A stretch of 64,000 bases of DNA from Mesostigma viride (lineage: Eukaryota; Streptophyta; Mesostigmatophyceae; Mesostigmatales; Mesostigmataceae): the NCBI GenBank assembly GCA_009746045.1, contig RPFO01000366.1, positions 62,001-126,000 on the forward strand. Direction: 5' to 3'. The notes beneath the pieces were generated by a model, which was not told where the DNA came from, searched no databases, and was given only the letters and a program-made list of their open reading frames with translations. The stretch's first letter is position 1; each line of letters starts with the position of its first letter. This document shows positions 9,359 through 19,469 of this stretch, piece after piece. The position numbers and the translations under genes were made by a program.

Positions 9359-10324
9359 TCAAGCCTCGTTTTCAGACGAAGCTTCTCCTGCAACCGGTGC
9401 AGGTGCTGGCTCGTGGAACGGTCCCTCCACCGGATTCAATGGCTGCCCCTGGTCGTCGTGAGTAGGCACAGGCCTAATAACCACCGGAAGCCTCAAACCA
9501 TACGCGTAATCACGTATCCAGCGAGAACGCCCCCACCTCAGCAAATGAGCCTCACCTAAACCAACGTTGTCGTCAATGTGGTAGCGATTAAGCTCGTCCC
9601 GCTGCGCCTGCTCACGGCCCTCCTGAGAGCCGTCGCCCTCGTGACGCCTCTGGGCCGGCTGTACTACCGCCCCTGCTGGCTGATCTACGAAGTCGTAGAA
9701 GGCGTCGTCGGCTGAGACCTCTCGACCGCCAACCACGTCGACAGTCAAACTTAGCTGGTTTAACTCTCGGCGAGAATGTGGAGTATCCCGACTAGTGTAG
9801 ATGGAGAAGGGATTAAGAGTAATGAAGACACGATCAGCAGCGCCTCTGGTCAACTCTAAGACAGAGTGCGCCAGATTCTGGCACTCTGCCACCAACGCCT
9901 GCGTACTGCCACGAACGATGGCCTCCCGCCTGTCCCGGGCGACCTGCACCACGTTTGGCACGCCGGTGTAGTCGTCCCCAAGGCGGAGATTGGCGACAAG
10001 GTCGTTTATCTCTCGGGCACCCCCGAGGCTTATGGCAATTATCTGCAAAAGCAGAGTGACCACCTGCTCAAACGCGAATGCGTTTGTGTGGCCAGCCCGC
10101 CAAGACGCTGGCAGCCTTCTGATGATTTCCGCGAGGTCCTCGCGAAATCTCAGCAGCTGCTCGGCTGCTCCTCGGACGTACTCGCCCGGTGCCGACACCG
10201 CACGAATATTTCGGCGCACTTCCTCCGAGTCCTCGTGCCCTCCTGCGGGTACTGGACTGGACGCCGCTACCGTTGCTGCACGCGCAAAGGTGTTTGTCCT
10301 AGCTTCAGAGTCCGAATTCGACAT
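9359..10324 (-). CDS. Copia-A extra ORF upstream of gag, function unknown
   Basis: Starts at ATG 10324 (MSNSDSEARTN), 24 bases after the end of the 5' LTR, and ends about 70 bases before the gag ATG, giving 321 codons. The protein is acidic and mostly helical, with no cysteine clusters, membrane segments or known catalytic motif that I can recognise. Segments include AEQLLRFREDLAEIIRRL, ISLGGAREINDLVANL and NPFSIYTSRDTPHSRREL. Copia-B has an ORF in the same place starting MPNSEEFR, with similar helix spacing and the related motif VVDFYTSSAPRSASAHRN. Copia elements usually have nothing between LTR and gag, so this appears to be a lineage-specific accessory gene. A first Gag-like module is possible. 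Function not known. Confidence 0.7.
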   Translation of the reverse strand: MSNSDSEARTNTFARAATVAASSPVPAGGHEDSEEVRRNIRAVSAPGEYVRGAAEQLLRFREDLAEIIRRLPASWRAGHTNAFAFEQVVTLLLQIIAISLGGAREINDLVANLRLGDDYTGVPNVVQVARDRREAIVRGSTQALVAECQNLAHSVLELTRGAADRVFITLNPFSIYTSRDTPHSRRELNQLSLTVDVVGGREVSADDAFYDFVDQPAGAVVQPAQRRHEGDGSQEGREQAQRDELNRYHIDDNVGLGEAHLLRWGRSRWIRDYAYGLRLPVVIRPVPTHDDQGQPLNPVEGPFHEPAPAPVAGEASSENEA

Positions 10325-10348
10325 ATCCGTCGACCAGACTGTAATACG

Positions 10349-10992
10349 ATTTAGATGAACGCGGATCAGTGAGTTTCTGGTCTTCCCAAGATGTGATGAA
10401 TGGAGCCATGGTTTCAACCAGCGGCTTTTAACCTTTACCACAGTTGCCTCACTACCCTGTGGTCACTAGCCTGAGGCGGCAGCACCCACGGACGGTGTTG
10501 GGAAAAGACGCTTGGCCACTGCTGTGTCCGAGCCTTTCTAGGTCTCACCATTGCTGCCAGGCCTTGCACGCCTTGGCAGGTCCGCCACTGTCAATTTCCT
10601 TGGTTGCATCAATCCAGGACGTCTGTCCTTCCATGAATGACAGTAACGCTCTGGATTTATCCGTCATGACAAGTACCCGTCCATCCCAGGCCTGCAGGAC
10701 TGCCAGTCCTGAAGTCCTGTGACATTCTTGGTACCATCAACCAATATTGACCACAGTACCTCCTAGTGACAGTCGGTCCTGTGACACGTAACTTGTGATG
10801 GTTCACCCAACACTGCCACGTGCCCTGTCCCTCACGTGTCCTTAGTCCTGGTACTGCTGTAGCGTCCGGCGGCATTACTTCGGGACTTGATAACTCTCAA
10901 GTTCCTTGTCCAAATGAGGCGTTTAGCACGGCGTTGGAAAGGCCACTTCAAGTATGATATGCTTAGCATATTGCATCACCAATATGCTAACT
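10349..10992 (-). repeat. Copia-A 5' LTR
   Basis: In element orientation it starts AGTTAGCATATTGG at 10992 and shares a recognisable block (CTTTCCAACG, then AACGCCTCATTTGG, then AAGGAAC) with the Copia-B LTR. The inner end is placed just before CGTATTACAGTC, because the same sequence follows the Copia-B 5' LTR. The last bases here read AAAT rather than AACT. The second LTR was not found, so the length of 644 bp is an estimate. Confidence 0.7.
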
Positions 10993-10997
10993 GATGT

Positions 10998-11345
10998 AGC
11001 GACTACTAGGGGGCTCTCCTTGCCTATGGTGGCAGCCCTGAAAGGGGTAGAGTACAAGGATTCTGAGTTGCCTCCTGCCCGTGATCTCATTACCCCTATA
11101 AGGCCCTTACCCCTGAAAGCTTGGGGCTTAATTTCCATGACTTTGCTAAAGAGAGCCCCATGTCCTTCTTTGATGTAGCCAGGCACGTCTCGACTGAGGA
11201 GGGTCTAGACAATACCCAAGGTGCCATCTTGGCTGCGGGGGAACGATGGCTAGGGCTGGGGTGTGTGGAGCCCGTGTGTCAGAAGTTTGACCGTTTTGTG
11301 CCAGTTTTTTTTAGTATCATACTGACAGGCTCGCATTTTTATTAG
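10998..11345 (+). pseudogene. Copia Pol fragment (protease-RT linker)
   Basis: Two overlapping frames give RGLSLPMVAALKG, ELPPARDLITPI, KAWGL and then ILAAGERWLGLGCVEPV. These align in order with the linker and RT start of Copia-A and Copia-B Pol (GLAVAVKAVKG, EPIAEDLLIIP, SGEDWISKKCVEPV). The frame changes near 11125. It covers part of the same region as Copia-C, so it is a separate degraded copy. It lies directly outside the Copia-A 5' LTR, which may have inserted into it. Confidence 0.6.
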
Positions 11346-11997
11346 TGCAGGCTTGGGCCACTTGCTCAGATAGCTTTCGATGATGCCCTGCAGCTAGCGT
11401 AATTTAATTATGGCCTATTCATATTTTCATGTACGCGTCGACGTTGTGCGTCATTAATAATTGCACACGTTATTAGACGCATGAATAAGGCCTAGATAAT
11501 TAACGTAGGCCTTGTGGTTGTTCGATAGTAATTTTTCTGACGTAACTCACACTTGGGTCTATTTTTCGACCAAGTGTGTGCTGCAGTACCGGCGCCGCGC
11601 CGCTGAATCATTTGTTGACTGCTGAGTGACTTGAGTTCTGAGCTAAGTGCTGAAGCACCGCATGGTGAAAGAAACCAAACATACATGGTAGAGTAACCTA
11701 GCGCGGCGCTATTCGCCCCTTGTCCTTGGTGTATGTGTGTACCAAGTGTATGCATGCATGAATGTGCATCCGACGCTCATACCTTGCGCCGCCACCAATC
11801 CTACGGCCAAGAATATTGCGTTGAGGTTTGCCTAGCAACATAGCACATTTAACCTTGTGACTTTTGCTCCTCTTCCTTAAGCAAGCCAGGTGACCAAAGG
11901 GCTGGCCCTAGATATGGTGGCCGCTCCATATTATTAATGTTTAATCAACGAATGGAATATGAACAATAATTCCTAATGTGATAAACATTTCCTCAAG
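11346..11997. other. No gene seen; two inverted repeats
   Basis: Contains an imperfect inverted repeat, TTAATTATGGCCTATTCAT near 11405 against ATGAATAAGGCCTAGATAATTAA near 11480, and a hairpin CACACTTGGGTC/GACCAAGTGTGTG near 11548-11580. No coding frame or element end was recognised. Confidence 0.4.
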
Positions 11998-12282
11998 TAC
12001 TAGGCTTCCAGAAAGATCAGGTTCCTCCAAATACCTGGTTATTTGACACCGTGGACGTTGTACCGAGGGATGGCAGATTGCTTCGCTTTAAGTGGACATT
12101 TCAGATGAAGCCCGTCCCGGGCACTGATAGGAAAGTAGAATTTGCTAGACCTGTAGTGTTAGAGTTTTCTGGATCTTCTGACCTGCCCCCTTCGGCCTTG
12201 ACTGCGCCAGGTTTAAACAAAGATACGTGGCGCATGGTAGTGTGCTTTCATTTAGGGCGCTTGAATAGGGGCATGCCACATG
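11998..12282 (+). pseudogene. Copia-C reverse transcriptase, left part, cut by Copia-B
   Basis: Translation gives RLLRFKWTFQMKPV, ARPVVLEFSGSSDL, LNKDTWRMVVCFHLGRLNRG, matching the start of RT in Copia-A and Copia-B (RLLKLKFVIKMKEV, VRPVLNEFKGTG, LHDTWRLLLCVFLGLLNKG). The frame is interrupted at ACATG (12278-12282) by the Copia-B LTR and resumes at 23418 with GSAVLNFSKAYLHGD. The match across 11.1 kb shows that Copia-C was the landing site. It is older and more diverged than its guest. Confidence 0.85.
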
Positions 12283-12898
12283 AGTTAACGTAAAGGATTT
12301 ACGTTAGATGGATAGAGATTGTTACGCTCTTTCCAACGGCACCTTGAACGCCTCATTTGGTTAAGGAACGTAAAAGTTATGACGTTTCCTAGGCTGTGCC
12401 GACAGTACCCGGCGCGCCACTGTGGGCGCGTACGGACACAGGATGTACAAGTGTCACTTTGATAGTCCGCAGGACGTTGACAGGACTTGTACAGGACTTG
12501 ATGGTCAATTGATAGGTAGGCGTGCTGTAGCGCGCCAGGACCTATGGAACAATTGATGCTGAGTAGTGTACGGATAGGTCCACAGGACTAGCCGTATGGA
12601 CAATTGATAGATCTGCGCGCCAAAGGCGTGCCAGAGTCTGGGCAATCAATTGATTGACAGTTCAGCTGTGACAGTGCAGCTGAATACTTGGACGCGTCCC
12701 TAACAAGCTATATGTGTGACTTGGTCGCACCGGGACGCTAGTTCTTGCGTGCACGTTCTCTTGGCACTGCGACCCTGTCGTCTGTGCTGCGTGCAGTCTT
12801 GGAAGTGACGTGACTTACGTCTGTGTTCCTTGTTATTAATAAAGGCAACTTCCTGCAAGAACCATGGCGGAATTCGTGGCATTCACTCTCATACAACT
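12283..12898 (+). repeat. Copia-B 5' LTR (616 bp)
   Basis: Begins AGTTAACGTAAAGG and ends CATACAACT, giving AGTT...AACT ends in place of the usual TG...CA. It matches the split 3' LTR almost base for base, e.g. GGCGGAATTCGTGG here against GGCGGAATTCTTGG there. CGTATTACACTCG follows directly, a sequence also found after the Copia-A LTR and, slightly changed, after the Copia-F and Copia-D LTRs; it is the likely primer-binding site. Confidence 0.92.
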
Positions 12899-12918
12899 CG
12901 TATTACACTCGTTCCAAA

Positions 12919-13594
12919 TATGCCAAATTCTGAAGAATTCCGAATTCCCGGCGATGAGGAGATAGCCGCTCCGCCGGCTGATCCTTTACCAAGACCGGCT
13001 GCGCCATCGTGGCAGCAATTGCTTGACGAGGTCACGATATCGCTGGACGAACTTCATCGTCGGCAGCGCGCAGCTCATCCATTGCTCGGGGATTTTCCCG
13101 AGGACCCCCAGTTGCCGCAGTTGGTGCCGGCTATACGCACGCCATTGGACCAGATTCGCAACATTTTGTCGCAATTTACGGTCCAGGTGCGTGGCGGTTT
13201 GCGGTCGGTGACCGAAGTCACCACTGCCATCGAGGAGCTGGACAACGCCATCTCTTCGCTCACCGGCTACCAAAGAAATTTACAAAACTGGGCATCACTA
13301 CGCACGGGGGGCGCGCCGGTGGTGTCGACAAACTTATTTCAAGACCTCGCGTTGCTGTCGCTGCTCACACGCGGCGTACGCAGTCGCGAACGCCAGGTTC
13401 TCATTAACCTGGTGGCTTTTCTCGCATCTTTTGCGAGAGTGGATTCCCGCAGGTTGGGAATTGTTGTCGATTTTTACACATCCTCTGCGCCTCGTAGCGC
13501 GTCGGCGCATCGCAACTTTCGCGACGGGGAGCACACCGGTTTTGATACATACCGGCGCAGGTCCGGCACACACGCCGGATATGGAGGATCGTGA
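12919..13594 (+). CDS. Copia-B extra ORF upstream of gag, function unknown
   Basis: Starts at ATG 12919 (MPNSEEFRIPGDEEI), 20 bases after the 5' LTR; 224 codons plus stop. The protein is helical with an acidic, proline-containing N-terminus. Recognisable stretches are WQQLLDEVTISLDEL, AIRTPLDQIRNIL, VTTAIEELDNAISSL and VVDFYTSSAPRSA. No zinc, catalytic or membrane motif is visible. It sits in the same place as the 321-codon ORF of Copia-A and starts similarly, but overall identity looks low. Two diverged elements keeping an open frame here argues for a selected product. A structural or RNA-binding role for the particle is possible but unproven. Confidence 0.7.
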
Positions 13595-13801
13595 GTTTGC
13601 ATATGAGTACTGCGACTTCCGGGGCCTTGACTACTAGTCGGCCAATTTTTTTTCCAGTACTCGTCGACATTTTGTCGATTTTTCAACGGCGATTCGCGGG
13701 GGCGGAGGCGACACCGGCGCAGGCGGCAGTTGCGACAATTCTTTGTACATACTTTATTCTGCTGCTTTGCTGAGGTGTTTTTGAATAGCTTGTAGTGCAG
13801 A

Positions 13802-14894
13802 ATGGCAGACGGGCGCCGTAGCAAAGGTGCCCCAGCCAGTGGGAATAATGGTGGTGCTGGTAGTGGGACAGCTCACGTAGATGACGTGGGTGTCACCGGG
13901 AAATTACCAATTTCATCACAATAATAATACACAAGCTGTTCTTGGTTATGATCTCACTACCCAGGGTTTGCTTATTGTGAATCAACTGCAACCTGTCACG
14001 TCAGACACAAAGCCCAAGCAGGCTGAGGAGTTTGTGGAGGGGCTAGAGGGGTTTCCAAGTTTGTACGGTGGTACAAACTATTACCAGATCTGGATAGGTA
14101 GCCAGACTTTTGGCAAGTGTACAGATCAGATAAAGGACCTCACTAGAGAGTGTAAGAAGGCCAACAAGGCCTGGTCCAGCTACGTGGCAGAGTTAAAGGA
14201 GCTGCTAGAGGATCAGAGAAAGAAAGTGGGGATCCATTGGCAGGATAAATACCAGGGGTGGGAGGTCAAGGGAGACCTGATCCAGAACTTCCTTAACTAT
14301 TGTAAAATGGTTGAGGAGGGCAGGGCTCATGGCTTTAATGTTGCTGACAACATAGCTCTGACAAACTGGCTCAAGGTTTCTGGGCTGGACAAGGCTACAC
14401 GTGGCTCTTTAAAGGTCATGTGTGCCCCACACTCAACCCTCAAGGCCTACAAGGTCATAATCAAACAAGCACTCGAGGCAGAGGAGCTGTTTGAGGGTGG
14501 AGTGCCAGCAGTGAAGGCTACCCAGGCAGGTGGGCGTACCCAGGGTGGCTCCAAGACGTCTGAGGCTGACCGAAGCCAAGGAGGGCGTAGGGGCAACCAC
14601 AACAAGCGAAAGGCCAATCATTCACCCGACCCTGACGGGCAATCACATGCCAAGTCGGTGTTCAGGCGGGTGGGTGGTAAGCCCAAGCAGGGCAACGCGC
14701 CTGACAACGGGGGAGGAGGCCAGGGCAAGTCAAAGATACAATGCTACCTGTGCAAGGGGTGGGGGCACATCAAGAAGGAGTGTCCCAGCTTCAAGAAGTC
14801 CCAGGGCCAGGGCAGCAACAAGAAGAACAACAACAAGTCCCAGGCAGGCCAGCCTTCAAAGGGCAGTCAGCAAGAAGACAACAAGGAGCAGTGA
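13802..14894 (+). CDS. gag: Copia-B Gag with CCHC knuckle
   Basis: The main frame is open from before ATG 13881 to UGA 14892-14894. A nearby ATG at 13802 (MADGRRSKGAP) is in a different frame that closes near 13922, so the true start may involve a frameshift or an alternative start; 13881 is the conservative choice. The middle is helical (ECKKANKAWSSYVAEL, WEVKGDLIQNFLNYCKM, EGRAHGFNV) and aligns in pattern with Copia-A Gag. The tail is basic and Gly/Gln/Asn-rich around the zinc knuckle CYLCKGWGHIKKECP. Gag would assemble the particle and bind the RNA. The stop context CAG UGA CUG is followed by continued open frame into pol. Confidence 0.8.
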
Positions 14895-14897
14895 CTG
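14889..14897 (+). promoter_or_regulatory. Candidate stop-codon readthrough site, Gag-UGA-Pol (UGA CUG)
   Basis: A single UGA separates gag and pol in the same frame. The 141 bases between it and the first pol ATG (15036) hold no other stop. Copia-A has the same layout with UGA CUA G. A conserved single UGA in two diverged elements suggests regulated readthrough; this is inference. Confidence 0.6.
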
Positions 14898-17800
14898 TCT
14901 GAGGCAACCCCTACACACCTTAATTCACCCAGGGGGGAGGCCAGGTGCTCCAATGCAGATTTTATATCTGGGCAACAAGAGGGTGATCTCCAGGTTCAGG
15001 GTGGCCCCAGGTCACCTGGAGAGGTACAGGTTCCTATGAAGACGTCCTTGACAGCTGATGCAGCTGTAAGAATGTCTGACCCCATGCATCCTCGTGCTGG
15101 GCACGAGGGTGGACCTCTCATTTTGAGAGAAACCAATGTACAACCACAGAGGGGTGTGAAGGCCTCTGGTGGTATGCATGTGGTCCCTGCTGGCGGTCCA
15201 GGTGTTGGGCATGAGCAGGGTGACTCAGGCTCTGAGTCAGAACAGGATGGAAGTCAGCATGGTGATGCTGGACAACCTGACAGCACAGTCCTGACTGTGC
15301 CAGGGACTGCTTCCTCTGTGTACCAGGAGTTGGGTGCCCGAATCCACAACATGTTTGGGCATGCCACTTCTCTGTCAAACAACTTTGCCTTCCGTATGGG
15401 CAGGGCACCCCTTCTTAAGGCGTGTCAGCAAGCTGCCTCACGGTGTAAGTGCCAGTTGTCCTCCAACAAGCCCAGGAAATCACATGCCAAAGCTCTACCT
15501 CAGAGCATTGGTGATCTGCAGTGTGATATCCAACACATCAGGGGCATGCAACTGTTGGTGTGCGTGGACAGGTACACGAAATACAAGGTGCTAGAGCATT
15601 TACCTTCTATGAAGAACAGGTACTTGCTGGCTGCCCTGCAGAATGTAAGAGCCAAGTTTCCTACCACAAGGATCCAGGTGGACATGCAGTTTCAGCATCT
15701 CAAGGGTGATCCTACCCTTCCTGAGTTGCTGGTTACACCTAGGGAGGCTCATGGGCAGCAGGGTGCTATCGAGAGGGCAATCCAGGAGGTCAAGAAATTG
15801 ATCATCTCTGAAGACTGGGTACCCTTGTCTGCACCTGCACTTGTCAGGAGTGCATGGCTGAGGAACGTGGAGCAGCAGCTGAACAGCAGGGTTAACTTCT
15901 ACTATGATGGAGTTGCTGTCAGCCCAATGGGTCTATATCATGGCCTGTGCCCACCACATGTGCTGGAGGGCTGGAAACATGCTGCACATGTCACCTTTGC
16001 CAAGCTGAGGGAGAAGGACCGGGGTTGGAAGATGCTGGAGCCACAAGTGGGTCAGAAGGTCCTAGCTTGGAAGGAACCTAGCCTTTATGGCAAACGTGGT
16101 AGCTGGAGTCCTGGGGTGGTTACCCAGGTTGATGAAGCTAGCCACGCATGCTTGGTCAGCATGGAGGACGAACCAAAGCATGTGCACCGGCTGAGTTGGT
16201 CATATGTCAAGCCTAACCTGATGAATGAGGGCAGTCAGGCACAAGGCTCACAGGATCTGCAGGATTTTCAGGTCCCAAGTGACATCACTGACGCAACGAC
16301 CACATCTGTTGCAGGGGAATCTGTCAGCCCTGGCCAGGTTGCAGAGGTACTTGTTGAACAGGCTGCAAGGTCAACAGCTGGGGAGTCAACTGTCAAGCCC
16401 AAGGCACTAACCAAGCCCAGGGGGACAAGTTTGGCTGGATTGATTGGGGCTCTACAAAGAGCCAAGAAGCAGCCCAAGGTAGCCAAGCTCAGGTGGCATG
16501 GCAATCTGGGGCTGGACACTGCCTTAGAGGTAGACACTAATTCTCAGGTTTCCATCATTGGGACCAGGGCTGCAGCAGGGTACAGCATGACTGAACCCAG
16601 CTATCAGTTTGTGTCTGACTTCAGTGGCGGGGTACACGTGAAGGTACTGGGTGAGGTATTCATTCCTATCCTTGGACAGGACACTGCTTTTTGTGTCTTG
16701 GAGGGCTATCAAGGACCTGCTCTTCTGGGGCAGAATTTCCTATGCCAGGATGGGGTAGTGATCACGTCCTCTCTCCTGACTAAGGAAGGGGCTGGTCAGG
16801 TCCCACTGATTAATTTCAGGACCACTCACCTATCACGTGCAGTAACCAGGTCGGTTAAGCGTGTGCAAGTGTGCCAGGGGCAGGAGCCCTTGGTTGATGA
16901 CCTCATATTGCCAGCTGCTAGTCATCCAAGCAGTTTGGGCATTGGTCCTCACTCACTTGCTGGACACAGCCCTATCAACTACCAAGGCCTGGTGAAGCTC
17001 ATGTCCTCTCCCATTATGTGTCCCCAGGTCACACTGGGTCTGATTAAATCTGGGGAGGACTGGATCTCCAAGAAATGCGTGGAACCTGTCAATGACCTGC
17101 CTCCTGCACGACGTCTACTCAAGCTCAAGTTTGTCATCAAGATGAAGGAGGTGGACGGGGTCAAGGTACCACATGTCAGGCCAGTGCTGAATGAGTTCAA
17201 GGGTACTGGTGAGTGCACTGCTGAGGAGTTGTATACCCCTGGCATGTTGCATGACACTTGGAGGCTGCTGCTGTGTGTATTTCTAGGCCTTCTCAACAAG
17301 GGCTTGGACTATGGCTCAGTGGTGGTAGACTTCAAGAGGGCATTTCTGGAGGGGGATGCAGATGTGGCACAGGAAAAGTGGGAGGGCAAGACGCCTTTCT
17401 ATGTTAGGGTGCCTGCTGTATGGAAAAGGGACATCCACACGGAGTTCCTTAAAATCCTCAAGGGCCTGGAGGGCCTGAGGTCAAGTCCAATAATCTGGAG
17501 GGAGACTCTCAACCGTTTCCTGAAGGAGCATTGCAACTTGAAGGTCTCTCCTGTAGACCCCTGTCTGTTTCTGGGGCAATGGGAAGGCCTACCAGTGTAT
17601 GCTTCGCTGCACGGGGATGACCTACATCTGATAGCTCCCACGTCGTGGCTTAAGGAGCTGATCTCCATCATTAAGTCCAAGTTTCCTCTGGGTAGGGAGC
17701 AATGGCAGGTGGAGAATGAGCCTCTGCTGTTTGTGGGCATGGAGGCCACACTGGTGAAGAAGGGGGGGAGTGGCGTATGCTGCTGGTGGGGGGCAATGAT

Positions 17801-18520
17801 TATCAAGAGACCCTCATTAGCAAGCTTCCTCCAACCATCACACAGGCACTGTGTCCTATGGTGAGGGGCATGGTTGCTTGGGTGGCAGGCATTTCCAGGC
17901 CAGACCTTATGGTCATAGCCAGGTTGCCTGATGACATGCTGGTGGAGCTAGGGTCTGCCAAGGTGGCTGATCAGGTCAGGGCTTCATCTGGCATTCTGTT
18001 GTCTGCAGTGGATTTATCACAACCCATTTGCATGGAGCTGTATGTGGATAGCTCAATGGACAGCAGGCAGGTCTCCAAGGTCAGGGGCAGGGCTGCAGGG
18101 CTCTTTGTGCTCAGACAGGAAGGCCTGGGGAGTTTGGTGAGCTGGTTTAGTCGCCTGCACAAACGGGTGGCTGTCAGCAGTGATGTGGCAGAATGCAGGG
18201 CTATTTGTGAAGGCATTCACACAAGCCTTTATCTGAAGGAGTTGCTTCATCAGATGACTTCTAACACTCCTTGGCCACTTCAGGTTACCACTCTTCTAAA
18301 AACAGACTCCATGGGGATGGTGCAGTTTGTGCACAGGCAGATGGCCAGAAGTAGGGACTTGGATTATCTCCTTCTTAAGGAGTTGTCCTCCTTGGCCAAT
18401 ATTGAGCATATCCCTGGGGTTGACAATCCTGCTGATGCTTTGACCAAGCTAGTGCAGAAGGCAGCAGTGCAATACAAGGTTCTTCAGTCTCTGATGGACC
18501 CATCTCAGCAAGCTGTCTAA
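14895..18520 (+). pseudogene. pol: Copia-B Pol: integrase, protease-like domain, RT, RNase H; one frameshift
   Basis: The frame continues from Gag across the UGA; the first ATG is 15036. The HHCC domain (IHNMFGH, CQQAASRCKC) and integrase core (LQCDIQHI, IQVDMQFQ, GQQGAIERAIQE) lie at about 15340-15950. The protease-like domain with VDTNSQVSII and ALLGQNFL is at about 16525-16745, after the integrase. RT shows VDFKRAFLEGD and the box HGDD at 17610-17621. RNase H has VDSSMDSRQV and AECRAICEG and ends in NPADALTKL. The frame breaks in a run of seven G at 17762-17768 and resumes one register over (MLLVGGNDYQE), equivalent to loss of one base. The rest is intact, so this is a very young copy or a sequence error. 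Confidence 0.88.
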
Positions 18521-19469
18521 GCTGGTGCCTGGTTATAGGGCATTGGAGAGCAGATTGTGTGGTAGTGTCAGCATTGTGACTGGCATAATACCTGTATTTT
18601 AGTCTGTACTAAGGCTCATGGACCATGGTACACTCACTCTGATTTTAATCAGGATACAGCCAGGTTTTGGCTGGGGTTCATGCTGTTGACTACACAAGGT
18701 TGACAGGTCCATTACAGACCATGTATTCTATTTTAAAAGAAATGTATATTTGTACATACTCTCACAATGGTCTGGGAACCTTTATTCTGGGGTTTATAGG
18801 GCGGGGTTCGATTCCCTGGTATTATGTTTCTACAAGCTGGCCTGTTCAGGTGTTTGCCTGTTCAGACTTCCCTAGTTCCCCAGGGCAGGATTTAATTGTT
18901 GCCTATGTGTTTCATTTTGTCATTTGTTTGCTGTGGCAGTTTACCATCTGGCAAGTAGACGGGCGCCGTAAGACGGGCGCCAATAGACCCCTGTTGAGAG
19001 AATGACAGGCAAACTATTGTAATACGCCTTACTTTGTCAAGTGGTATTTTAATTGTCATGGATTTATTGTACTTATATTGAATATGTACTGGGTTTTATG
19101 GGATTAGTATCTGGGATTAATGTAACTCACCGCCAGAAGGTCATTGTACTGGAGGCTCTACCGAGGTGATGGGATTAATTCCTGGAGAAGACCTCATAGA
19201 ATTAACCTGTATGTATTTAATTTTGTGTGCTTCTAATATCTGGTGGTACTCTGTAATGCCACTTCCATAGGTTTTTATCCATTTCTCATGGAATGGTTTT
19301 CCCTGTGGCAGATCTGTTTCTTTTCCAGTTCCTTAAAAGAAAAGGCTGGGGGAATGGCAATGGCCATTAAAGACATCTGTTCAAGCTTCAAGCTGGAGTG
19401 AAGGACATTTCAAGCTACTTCAAGGGTCCCTGGCAGGGGATGTGATCCCTAAAGAAAAGAAGGGATTGG
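18521..19469 (+). other. Copia-B 3' untranslated tail
   Basis: 950 bases between the pol stop and the 3' LTR with no convincing frame. It contains GGGCGGGGTTCGATTCCCTGG at about 18801-18821, a tRNA T-arm-like (box B) string also present in reverse in the 3' region of Copia-D near 31665. It is one of the few strings the two tails share. Confidence 0.6.

Larger units (their letters stand above)
4426..10992 (-). mobile_element. Copia-A: Ty1/copia-like LTR retrotransposon, 3' LTR not found
   Basis: In element order (right to left) it holds a 5' LTR (10992-10349), a primer-site-like sequence starting CGTATTACA at 10348, an extra ORF, gag and pol. Integrase lies upstream of RT, as in copia elements. 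The protease-like domain, however, sits between integrase and RT, which differs from the usual copia order. Pol is intact over 1178 codons. Gag has one frameshift just before its zinc knuckle. No 3' LTR was recognised below 4426, so full boundaries and target duplication are unknown; the five bases outside the 5' LTR are GATGT (10993-10997). Confidence 0.85.
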
